Source: Syngnathus acus
Lineage: Eukaryota > Chordata > Actinopteri > Syngnathiformes > Syngnathidae
Reading direction: 5' to 3'
NCBI RefSeq assembly: GCF_901709675.1
Contig: NC_051090.1
Span: 1,051,342-1,115,341 of the forward strand
DNA length: 64,000 bases
Shown here in pieces: positions 27,574 to 40,000 of the stretch. Position numbers and translations under genes: made by a program. A model generated the notes under the pieces. The model saw nothing but the letters and a program-made list of their open reading frames with translations, was not told the origin of the DNA and searched no databases. Each line of letters opens with the position of its first letter. Position 1 is the stretch's first letter.

Positions 27574-28812
27574 ATGCGTGCTCTTGTGGTCTTGCCTCTG
27601 CTGCTTTGTGCCATCGCGTGGGTTGGCAGCGCAAAAAGCGAGGTCAAAGCGGTGAAACTGTGCGGCCGGGAGTTCCTGAGAGCTGTGGTGTACACTTGCG
27701 GAGGATCCCGTTGGAGGAGGTTCCAAGCAGAGTCAGACATGGATGGTGAGGCAACTATTTCATTTGGTTTGCCCTGAACCTATGAATACAGATTTTTTCT
27801 TGAGTTTATAACTTTTTTTTTTTTTTTAAAGTGAAAAGTATTGAGCCAAATATCCAATGTTCTTGCTTGCTGATTTATTTATGCATCTATTGCTGGATTT
27901 CAAATTTGCACAACTCAAGGCCAGATCTGACCTGCCACATGTTTATGGCCCTGTAAAAAGCAAATAAGGTTTACTTCATGTTTCTTGCCATTGATTGGAA
28001 AATCTGGAATTGAAAATTTCCTTTTCAATTTCTACATAAATGAAAAGCACCCACCCGGTCAATTCCTTTTGAACATAAATTGAAAAATAGCATTTAAAAT
28101 TTCCAGTCACCATTTTGCATGACTTTAAGACATTAAGATTTTAAGTCATGCTAAATTTGAATGGACACCGTCACAATGTTGTAGAAGCACGTCAAATCAT
28201 GAGAATCGTTTTTTAGTCTAATAAATTCACCAAAATATTGAAATCAGCTCTCACTATATAATGCTGCAGTGCACGGTTGCAAACCTAACAGAATAAAAAG
28301 AGAATAAGCTTCAGCCATTGCCCCATATTTGAGCAATGCAAGCCTATTTTTCCATGCATGTGTGGGCAGACCAGGACATGATATGAACATCATTAAGCCG
28401 CTGGAGCACACATCAAGATTAGAAGCGCTCTCACTCTGTTACACATACGAAAATTCAGTTAGTCTTATCAACTGGAGCGATCACCAAGAGGACAGAGATG
28501 CTGGACAAGGCAAATTGCATGGCGGAAATCTATCATTAGGCTCATATTTAATGGGAGCATCACAATAGAACCACTCTGTATTTAAAAAAAAAAAAGTATA
28601 TTCTATGTAACACAAGTGTTGTCTGAGCTATTCTTTGTCCTTGCATTATTGATGCAGGTGTGTCCACAGGAGAGGAGAACTCTTTGGAAAGTTTGCCAAG
28701 TATCAGAACCCACCCAGGCTCAGACTTGAGCAGGCGGGACATGAACAATATCCTTACTACAGTGTGCTGCCAGGTGGGCTGCAGGAAGAGCGACCTCGCC
28801 TTCCTCTGCTGA
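27574..28812 (+). CDS. insl5: insulin-like 5 (relaxin-family peptide) prohormone, two exons
   Basis: Exons 27574-27745 and 28658-28812 join at a phase-1 intron, the ancestral position in the insulin/relaxin family, to give 108 residues. A signal peptide (MRALVVLPLLLCAIAWVGSA) precedes the B chain, which has VKLCGREFLRAVVYTCGGSRWRR. The two Cys are spaced as in the family and the end is basic, like the SSRWRR end of mammalian INSL5. A short C peptide ends at SRR, a likely convertase site. The A chain is DMNNILTTVCCQVGCRKSDLAFLC, shown here in its pattern CC-x3-C-x8-C. INSL5 is an enteroendocrine hormone acting on RXFP4-type receptors. Neighbouring sgip1 supports the INSL5 rather than the relaxin-3 assignment. 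A candidate AATAAA is at 29194. Confidence 0.92.
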
Positions 28813-31800
28813 GCGCCGCCATCCTGCTGAGCATCATCGTCGTCAAGCCACCAAAAATTAATCAGTCAATCTCAAAAATGCTTGAAGACAACTTGATCAT
28901 ATGAATTACAATTCTCATTTCCATAAATTCATTTTATAATTGCTTTTTTTGTTTTTAAAACGTTATGGATGGGGTTTATTTTTTTAACTTTCATTTAAAT
29001 GTCATTTTATTTTTGGTAAACAATGATACCAATATTTGGACTTTACCAAATTTTCAATTGAGAGTGTTGCATGTCATAGCACGGTCAAACCATAGGGAGG
29101 AAAAATGACAATTTGGTTGAGTCCAAAGCACTCTTTGATATGTTGGTTTTTATTTAAATGGAGGGAATATGCTTTCATTTTGTTGTTTTGTCAAATAAAT
29201 GTTATTGCACAGACTCTTACTCTTTGATGAGTAAAAAAAAAAAGCACTTTTAGTACTGGAATTAAAACAAACAATCAAACAAACAAACAATACAGAAAAA
29301 TCCAAAGAATTGAATGAAGTTAGAACTTTTATTGATTTTGGAAGGAAGCAAACTAATTTCCATTTTAGTGTTGACTTTGCACGTGGTTTGATGTTAAAGC
29401 ATTCTTACTCACAACACAGCAAAAAATCTGATCTTGTTGACAGTAATACAGGTGAGTACACAGCACAAAACATCATTTGAAATTCCGCACCTGCTTTTTC
29501 TGCATGCTCTACAAGCAATGATGACTTACTGCAGACACATTCACAACAGATGAGCCTCTGCACCCCAAAAAAATCATCAACTTCAGAATATTGAATCATC
29601 CGTCACAGTTAATATTTTAGCATTGACTGATGTCATTAATTCACTTAGCGCAAAAAAAAAAGGTGTGTTCCAAGAATGGTTCAAATGAAAATAAATTGAA
29701 AGGACTAATTGAATTTCAGACCAGTTAAATAATAATTAGTTTGCGTCACCCTAAAAAAATAAAAAAATAAATTCACATCAAGTAAAACAATTTCAGGTAG
29801 CACTAAATTAATTGTCAAAGCTTAAATATTGGGTGTGACATAATGCATATTTTTTTCAAGTTCATCCACTGTTTTTTTCAGTGTGGAAACACTTTTATAC
29901 GAAAGGATTGAGGTGAGTGATAAATGACTGGCAACTCGTATGCATTAGAAAGCAACGGGCCATCATTTCAGAAAATTTCCTCTGATTGCTTTGATAGTTA
30001 CCAAAAACATTACAACTTACCATCAGAGCTAGACAAGACAGGAAATTAACTCTCTATTTGTTTGTTCCCACTGGCAATTAAAAACAAAACCAAAAAAACG
30101 ACAACATAGGGAACACTGATGTCAGGATAACTTCTTTTACCGCTCTAAGCCCAGTTTACGATGCTTCTACAACACATCTTACAAGACCAAGTTTGGGTGT
30201 ATTTAGCACAATATTAACATACAATACAGTATCGTGGGCTTGGGCAACACCTCACACACACACTTTTATGTTCAGAAGGCGTGTCAAAGAGCATTCGGAA
30301 AGATAGACATTATCGGCACAGTGTTCTCCCCCACAATAAAATATTTTTCTGTTTTAATTCTGCATTGAAAATATTCCCCTTATTCTCATTCGTAGAAGGA
30401 CACGCACACACACACGCCGCACACACAAAGCATTTTGGTCAACTTAACCTCCATCTGCAACCTCATTACGTCATCTCACAGAGACCATTACAATTGTGTC
30501 AAATAAAGCTATGGATTCAAGCGGGCGGGGCAAGACGACCAGGCCGCTGCCTGAAATGCGACTAGGGAAAGTCACATTGGAAGTAAAAAAAAGCAAAGCA
30601 TAGAGAAAGATTGTAGCATTAACAAGGGTCGAGCTACAGGAAGAGGAATTATGTCGACCAGTGGACTTCCCTTTATTCATTCATTCATTTATTTATTTAA
30701 AGGTCAGCAGGCAAATATCCTTTTATGACCAGTAAACCGTCTCCCTCATCTTGAATTAAAAATATTGTCATAACAACATCTAAACGGGATTATTGATTGA
30801 CAGCTGGCACAGACAGAATGGATGCCATGGATCCATCATCCTCGCCTAACCTCCAGCGTGAACGGAAATGTGCATTTCCGTGTGAACCCTTGCCAAGTCT
30901 ACATTGCCACTGCTTTCACAAAGAAAAACACAGCAGCCTGGATGATATTTATCATTTGAAGTTACCTGACCCAACCCACCCACCCATATATACATATCGC
31001 TCAAAACTTGTTGCACTTGAATTAAAAAATTATATCTGAAACAAATTAAAAAATTATACGTCATACTGTACACATTACTCGACGACACAGATAATAGAAA
31101 GAGTTCAAATATTTATACCTTGAAGGGTATTGAATTAGGTGACACCATTCAAAATCGAATAATATACAGAAGCACATTTTCTACAACAAATCATGTCATG
31201 AATGACAAAAATAAGATGCTGTCATGTCATCTGGAGTTGTCCTGGGAACAACAGAAAGGCTATGTGACCATACAAGTTAAACACCAAACGCCCTTTAAGA
31301 TATAGATGTATATATTATTCATCTTAAATGACACTTTGTACACCTGGGATCTTCGGAAAAAACTCCTTTTTTAAATCGTCATAGCCAGCAGATTCGTTTG
31401 TCATTGCAGCTGCCTACCAGCTAAAACATTTGTAGCATCGGAAAGAAATAGAACAGCAATTGGACCGACTGTTCAATCCGTTTTGAGTACATCAACGCAG
31501 TACTAGAACTCTATTGAACCACTAGATGAGTCATGAATACTGTATTGGCGGTGTTCCGATCGATAAGTCGATTCCTGTGGAAAACTGTGATCGATCGGTA
31601 TGTTGATCAATGACTCTCACTGTCGATCACCCGCAACCCGTACGTTGCCTCGTGTGGCGGGTTGAAGATGAATGACCGAATGAAATCAGATTCATCAAAT
31701 TAAAATAATCATTAGTCTAAAATGTAAAAATCAGCATTGTAAATGATATCAACCAATCGCACTCACAGATTATTGGTATGATAATTGTTGTCATTGATTT

Positions 31801-32156
31801 GAACCAACGGAGTCTTATGCAAAGTGGAAAAGGTTCCGTCACGTTCTACATCCTGGCTGGTCAGGCAGTTGCAATGAAGACTCACCACCACACAGACTTC
31901 CAAAAGAAGGAAAGAGTCCAGGAGCACGACACCAGCAATTCTGATGTCATGCAATAAATAAATAATACCACCATGAATACAAACGCCATTATTAAATGAA
32001 CTCAAATGGTTCCACCAAGCTAGATGAAGGTTTTTACAATACTGCTGGGTAGGCTGCTGTCCTGGGCTGGGCTGGGCTGGGCTGGTGTGTGAAGAATGTG
32101 GGTCGTCATCTTCTTCTATCTGCTGGACTTTAGTGTTCATCAGTGCGCTTCTGGAC
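28813..32156. other. insl5 3' UTR and sgip1 3' flank
   Basis: The first ~400 bp fit the insl5 3' UTR. The rest is AT-rich and lies downstream of the sgip1 stop, so much of it may be the sgip1 3' UTR on the minus strand. There are CA-rich patches near 30400 and a (GCTGG)n run at 32070-32093. No coding exon is recognised. Confidence 0.5.
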
Positions 32157-34081
32157 TTAGTTGTCCGCCAGGTATTTTCCTAAAGGACAAAATAGGTTGG
32201 TTAAATCATGCAGGTACTAAAACGACAATCATGACTATGGATGGCGCTCAACGATTGCAAACTCACCAGCGGCGAACCTCTTTTTGACGAGCGAGAAGCG
32301 ATAGCCAGGCCCGGCCAGTTCAATATCACAGCCTGACAGTGTACTGCCCTCACTGGTGAACTGCACAGCCAGTGGAGCTGGTTTACTTGGGCCTTCTGTT
32401 AGCTGGAAGCGGGCTAACAAAGATCCAACACCTACACATAAAGAAAATGCTGGAAATTAATTGAAAATGGGGAGGCAATTTAAGATTATCACCATGGAAT
32501 ATTTTTGAATCCATCACGAGACACCAAGGTTTGTGATCAAAATGGTATCCAAATCTTTGTACAGACCTCCATTTTCAGATTTTTGCGAGATATCTGGAAT
32601 CTTCCAAAGGATTCTGTGCTGTTCTGCATTCCTGTTAGGACAAGGCGGCATGATTAGTCCAGTAAAGCACAGCCAGAGGCTTTTTGGTACATGGCTGTCA
32701 ATTTTACCATGCCGCTGGGGGTAACACAGCCTGGAGTTTGGAAACGCCTCCATCAACTGGGACTAGAAACTGGACGTTGTTAAGCGCCATGGGCGTCGAC
32801 ATGGCTTCGCCGTTATATTTGTAGTCTATCCTCAGGTCTGTGCTGGTGGCTTCACAGCGCCAGCTCACGGCCAGATTTAAAGGTGTGGACGCGGGACCCT
32901 GCACCGATACCTGGAAAAGGGAAATAGCATTTTTATTTCCATCATTACAAGCATTGCTTTTCCTGACTGGTGTACTTTTGCCAACTCACCTGATACTTCA
33001 GCATGTCCACGTTATAGTAGGTTGCCAGTGGCTTCTGTTCCGATACTTTCTTGAGATGCGCTATCAGGTTGGGCATGTTCACCCAGAAGTCCTTGGCATC
33101 AGCCTCGGCTTGCGTGGCGGTGTCGCTGATGAGGAGGCACACGGGGGAGAAACAAAAGCCAAGCGACTTTTCAAATGCGTGTTTTTAAAACAAATAGGAT
33201 CTGGCTGAGTTCAGTGGAGCTACATGCAGAGAATAATAAAGAAATGAATTAGGTTTCCAGAAAAATAGTGATAGTGAGCGAAAACAAATACTGTACATGA
33301 AATATTTTTGAAGTGAGTTTGAAAAATGAAGGACGATATAAATCAATCAATGTCTGGCGGTACTGAAAATGATGTCATGCTTTTGATCCTCCATGCTCAT
33401 TAAGATATTAAACATTGAAATGAATGAGGTCCATATATTTAACAAGAATAAGTGAGGGCATTCGGCTTGGCTGTCAAATGAAGGGAGAAGTTGGATTGAA
33501 TTTCCGAGTGTACGGCAGTGTCATTACCAGCAGAGCAGTTGGGGGTTAGGCAACACATGCTCCAGTCGATTGTAGTTGCTTATGCTGAAGGTTAACACAG
33601 CGGGGGACGAGTTATTGGCAAAGTGCCTTGTGATTCCCGCTGGAAACGACAAAACCATCTCACCTATGATCTTCACAACACATCTGAGGGGAGACAAGAG
33701 GGAGAGTTGATGAAGAAAGAAGAAGGAAAAAAAAAAAAAAGGAAGTGAGACACCACAAAGTCACTATCAAACAATTCAAAATATATTTTTCAAAGACTCA
33801 GTTCAGGATGGGAGTAATACAATTTGTTAAGAGTGCAGAAACAATGGCATCATTAAAAAGTGCCTCCTTCACACAGCCCATTGCCAGACTCATCCAAGAT
33901 TGGACTGCTGAGTCAGCAACAACACATCTCTTTCCCTAATGAGGGAGAGACTGCTTTTGTTTGACCTACTTGCCAGGGTCGGCCCCTTTAAAGAAGGCAT
34001 TGACTGTCTCGGTGAATGCAGCAGCCACAGGGAGCGTGTCTTGAGCCCCCATGGTGAGAGGACTTGGTCCTCTGGAGCAGC
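32157..34081 (-). other. sgip1: sgip1 exons encoding the mu-homology domain
   Basis: Seven exons encode the C-terminal mu-homology domain, running from [20 protein letters not shown] through [88 protein letters not shown] and [16 protein letters not shown] to GKYLADN and the stop. This fold is shared with the FCHO proteins and AP-complex mu subunits and recruits endocytic partners such as Eps15 and intersectin. Only 23 coding bases lie in the last exon. Confidence 0.95.
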
Positions 34082-37000
34082 CTAAGACAAAACACACATG
34101 TATGAACACACAAATAGATTTGTACTTTTATTACATTCACTGCCAACCCAGTTAATATCTTTGACGTCTATAACCGTCAATGGCACTGAATGAGTTCATT
34201 CCCAGAGTGTAAAATATGTTATTCATTAGCTTTTGTGGCAAATGGAAGTTGACGTATACGGAATGTATACAGTCATTTTTATATTGAGCGTGTGTGACTA
34301 TGAGGAAGAACAGGAAGTAAGGACAAAACATTACAACCATACATAATAGTCAATCACAACATACGTATAGTTCATTTCTCTCTGTTCTTTGACTGTGAAT
34401 TAAAGTATCTCAAACATATGCACACAATGTTAGAAAGAGGCTGTCAAACATGTGCAAGCTTTTTTGAGTTAAAAGACCGCAAAGTGCAAAGATCAACCCA
34501 AAAAGAGAAACAGCGGAAGGAAACGGTGAAAGACATTAAGTATCATGTGCAATGAATGATGATGATCCTTTAAGTGGGAAAGAAAACAAAATGAAGATGA
34601 GCAATGTCAGGAAGACAAGTTTGGGTAAAATGAGACCACAGCGTTAGTCATGATGGGGCTCAGCCAGATGTTAGTTTGCTGCTGACGGGATAGGGAAGGT
34701 TTTTTTCTTAAGGAAGAGGAAGTCGAGGAGGGAGCAGAGTAGGGGGCAGGCCGGGAACCAAGCTTGCACAAATGAGCCTCAAAGAGTATGTGTGTGTGAG
34801 TGTGTGTGAACACTTCAATTCGCCGCTACTGTTGTCGATCAAACTTACCTTCAAAGGTTAAATAAAACTTCCCTCTGTCAAACCATACAAGGGATGGCTG
34901 GTCATTCTCTGTGTCGGGTCAAAGGGCAGAAGTGGGGATGGGACATCGGGCGGGTGGCAGAGGAGGGCGATGAACGGGATTGAAGGAGGTGGGTGAGGGA
35001 GGGAGGGGAGGAGAGAAGGAAGTAGCGTGAGTCTCACATGGCAGGTTGCTCACATCACTGTGGGGTGAAACATATAGGTGGAAGCCGGGTGACATGTGGA
35101 TGCGGCGGGGAGAAAGGACCACGGCAACCCCACACACAATTATTATGGGGGTGAACAATACTTTTTGCTGCCACCAGTAGAATACTAATCATTTCTCATA
35201 TGAACTATATCCTCATGTAAACGGTGCTGGTCGGTCGACAAAAAAAAAAAAAAATGGCGTGCAATGTTGAGAGACATCCTGCAGGAGGCCTTCGTGAGAC
35301 CTGCATTGCATTGTGCGGGAAAAGCAGGACTGGCTGCTGCAGAACTTTGGAATGTTGACCAGAAAGCAAATTATATTTGGCACAGTGTGTAAAAAAATAA
35401 AAAAATAAATAATCCTGGTTTTGCGATTGGGATGCAAACGGTGGACTACAGCCAAACAGCAGCACCTCATGAAGATAAAATGGCAGGTGTTCAGATAGTG
35501 AGTGACCACTTTGAAAGAAAGTGGAGTCAGGGTTCAAGTGTAGGAGGAGATGGCCGCCAGTCACCATTGCTTCATTTTGTCATGCTCCAAAAGTGCTTGC
35601 TAGAGAATGGCATGAATACAAAGCAGCCGCTTGCCTTCCTAATTTGGTTTCGTCCTTATGCCTGATTTCAATCGACTAATAGCCAAACTGCTCGGATAGT
35701 GTGAGTGAGTATAGTATGAAAAAAGAAATATGGCCGCAAGGTTCCACTGAGACATGGACATTAGCATACTGTGGCACAGTCATAGTCAAGGTATCCTTGG
35801 GTGCCTGCGCAGCGCTCAGCCAACGCAAAATACAATGCGCGTCGGGAGAAAAAAAGAGACAAGAGGTTTCCATGGCGACATTGTGAGACAGCCTGCCTGT
35901 AGCGCACAGTCATAAACCAGAGAGAAAAGCCCCGAAGGCGAGTGGATAGGGAAGCCGCCCAAACTTGGGAATGGTGGAATGCTATGTCAAATTACAGAGC
36001 ATGAAAAGCATGAAAAATGCGACATGTGGGCCAAAAGATAACATGTCACGGTGATGGGGAAAGAATGCCAAAGCCACGATGAAAATCAGTCATCTGTGAT
36101 GATGACAACAGCAAAGCAATGAAGAACAATGATGCAAATGGTACAGCAGAAAATATCTGTTGGATTCCTGATCATTTTTCCAGCCAAACTTGAACAAGTC
36201 GAGTCAAATATAACGGCAACGAGATGAAGTGGAATAAAATGTCTTTCAAGGACAGGACAAGGCAGGACAGTCTTTCATTTTCAATTCTTTAATCCATCAC
36301 TGGATGGGGTGCTTCTATTCTGATGTGAGTATTGGAATGATCTAACTCCACAATGGGGAGAAAAGGTCAGGTTCGATTTTGCAAGAAATAATATGTTAAA
36401 AGGATCAGGGATAGGCAATACAAACCTGACACAGAGAGGTCTTTACTGATTGTGGGAGTGGTAGCAGCACTCAGGGAGTTGGTGGAGGAGATGGAAGAGG
36501 TGCTCTCTGCCCGGGCCAGAGGAGCAACTGGAGGCTGACTGGCTGCTGCATGAACTGGTGGACTAAATGGACGATTCTGAACCATGTACAAAAAAAGAGA
36601 AATAAGTAGTAAAGTAACCATTTTTAGGTGGATTGCTATGCTTGGAAAAACCTTCTTCAAATGACTTCTACACTTGCACTTATAGCAAAATACAGCAGTG
36701 AACTATATTTGTATTTTTCAGACTAGTCGTCTGACTTTTTTGTTTTTCATAGTTCCTATGACGACAGTACAAAATTAGATCTTGGACTGGCACCCAAATT
36801 CTCTACTGTACTTGAACTTAGTTTTTATCAAATAAAAAAATAAACTTGGATTCCCAAGCAACCTGTACGTTTTTTTTTTCTTCTTCATAACGATAATTTT
36901 TTATGACTGGTACGACCTTTGTACAGCCCAAAAAGTATGGTCGAGGACTCGTCACCAATCTCCACAACACATTCGATTGAATTTGTGCTTAAATAGGCTC

Positions 37001-40000
37001 GTCAAAGTGCCATGAGGTAACATTTAGTGCGTTACAAAAATAAGATTGAAATGTACTTACAGTATCTCCTACACTTGGTTTTCCTGGTGGGAGTTTGGGT
37101 CGTGAAGGGGGTCGGGGTGGAGGAGGAGGCGGGTTGACGCTTGAAGGAGTGGCAGGCCGTACTGGAGAGGAGGAACCTAGAAAACGGGTTTGTTGCACGG
37201 TAAAGACGACGACATTCCCAATTCACAGAATAGTGGAAACATGACATTGTCAACTCACCGCTTTTTGCACCAGGCGCACCCGATGTCGGGCCTGGGGACG
37301 ACACCACCGTCCGGTACGTTGGGGGAGGAGGTGGTGGAGGTGTCGTACGGTTACCCTGGCTTGCATCTTTGGGGGAAGTGGCAATTTCACCTTCATCCTC
37401 GTCATCTGTATTCTTTGTCTGGATTGGTGGAAGGGAGCGTGTTGCCGTTTCCTTTTCAGGCAAAGTCGCCGAAGGGGGCGGGCTCGCTTTGGGAGCTGTC
37501 GGGATGCCGGCTGGTGTATCGGGAGTTGAAGTCGGAGGAGACGCCAGCTCCTTGGGTGAAGGGAGGGACGAAGCGCTAGGCGAGAGAGGATTTCGGTCTT
37601 CGGGTGTAGAAGGCCCTGATGGGACAGAAGGCTCCTCTAAACTTGGTAGAGGGGAAATCTGAACTTCTTTTGGAGAAGAAGGTTTAGGGGGATGAGATGT
37701 TGTGTCTTGTACTGGAGGTGGCGATGCAGGTAAAGGTGGGGCTGGAGATTCAGGGGGTGGGGGGGAAGCTGGTAATGGAGGTGCTGCCTCCTCTGGAGGA
37801 GGGGGCGAAAGATTAAGCGGAGGTGCTGGCTCAGCAGGTAGATGTGGCCCGTCAGAAGACTGCTCAGCGAAGCACACCCAGGTGTCACCTGCATTCTCAT
37901 TTACGGGGGCAGGCTGCTCTGGTCCAAAAAGATTGTCCAAGTCAGCTATGGATTTCTTTCTTGTTGAATTCTCAGCTTCTGTTGATAAATCCGAGACAGA
38001 CAAGCACTCTTTAATCCCAGAAGATAAAATATTCCCGATACACAAGGAAGCAAGAAGATAATGGAAGTCCATGTATACAGCACCCTTAGGACTAAATAAA
38101 TACATTTGTTAAGCATTGTCCACAAAGAACAGGACGAGTGAGGAAAAAAATAATTTCCCTGATGTAATGTATGGAGGGTGATAATGAAATATTAAAATGT
38201 ATTATTACCTGTGTCATCTGTAGAGACAGGGTCAGTTGTCAGAGGCGATGTCGGGACGTTCTTGGGTGGAAGTGGGGGTGGAGCTGCAGATATTGCCAGT
38301 GAAACAATTAACACACACTCCTCGTTTTTAATTTAAAAAAAAAAAGAAAGAGTTAATGTCAGTTTGGTTGATGTGAGGATGTGATCTGATTTTCTATGTT
38401 AAAAAAATCAAGAGTAAACAACACCCACAATAAATAAGGCAATGTCCAATGTGGTTTTTTTCAATTTAGGCTGTCAGCATATTGGGTAGCTTGTTTTCAA
38501 TTTACACAACGAACGTCATTGGAAATGGGATTTGCCTATTTCATTATCTTTTTTTTTTTAGCTGCACGTACAATTATTCTGCCGCCATTATAAGTCACAC
38601 TGGACAGTGCCTTTTTTCAAATCCCTCCAGGTCTGGACACAAATCAATATCTTTAATTAATAATACCCTTACATGGTTGGAAAAACGGAACGGACAAAAG
38701 ATGACCCAGGAAAGATTAACCATGCAACATTGCACATCCATTAACCACCATGCTAGGAAGAAAACAAGAAAGGTCGGCCGGTCCTCGAACTTTTCATAGT
38801 ACTGAACATGAAAGGAAGAAAATGGTTGTGATCAAATGAAAACATTTAGTGAGTGTTTCAGTCCTAGTAATCTTGTTTTAGTAGATGAAGGGGGCTTGTG
38901 AGATGATTTGACGCACGGATGTGGAGTCACCAGGGAGACGAAGGCAAAATTAGCAGGAAATTCTAAACTTACTTCCTGTGGGGAAAGCTCTTGTCAAAGA
39001 AGACTCGGGCTCTGACACAGTAGCCCCCCACACATCAGACTCAGACAGAACCACTTCATTCAGGAGGAGACACAACACCAAAACACCAGAGTTAAACACT
39101 CTCCCATAAAAATATGCACAAATAGTACCGTAAAAGCACAGTTTGGATTTGATTTTTTTCAGACACTGCTCGAAAGTGATTATGAATCCTCACTCAGAGA
39201 GGTTGTGTATGAAGAAATGGGTTTTTGCATTTTTTTTTCTCTTTCTCCCTGAATAAATAGATGACATGTGGGGGTTACGCAACAGCTAAGAGCTCTCCTA
39301 CAGTCGGCATCGATAAATCCAACAGGTTGAATAAGAGCAGCTGACTACACACTTTGCATATAAACAAGCTACACCGTGCAAATAACAAGGGCGCTGAGTG
39401 CCACTTGAACATGACCACAGCAAAGACAAAGTGACATGGTGAAGAAGGACATTCCACTATCGGTGACAATAGAAAGGCAAACAGCGCTAGGGGGAGCAGG
39501 ATTTGGTTTACGAATGCACAAATACAGTACGATCAGTGGAAAGATCAAATACCTTCTATTTTCTCTTCTCCGAATGCGGTTTCCAAAGGAGGCCCAAATA
39601 AATCTGTAGTTTCTTCAGAGGCTGATGTTGGCTGGCTGCTGCTACTGCAGAGAAGAAGAAAAAAAAAAAAGTCACATATAAATGATGTCCTCTCATTATT
39701 CAGGAACTACTATATTGGATAAAACCGAGAAAGACGACACTGTGCTTCCAAAACAGTATCAGCCCCGCCCGCCACAGTTATCTCAACATGCATTCGTATT
39801 GAAGACACTGCGACCGTATTTTTTAATGCAGTCGTGATGACGGCTAATATTTGCCTGTATTGCACAGGGTTGCTGAGATGGAGATACCTGGGAGCTTGTG
39901 ATGCAAGAGCAGGTGCCACGGTGGGAACAACACGTCTTGGTCTGACAATCTCTTCACCTGGACATAACATTTGTGCAATATACGTTTTGCATGGCATTCA

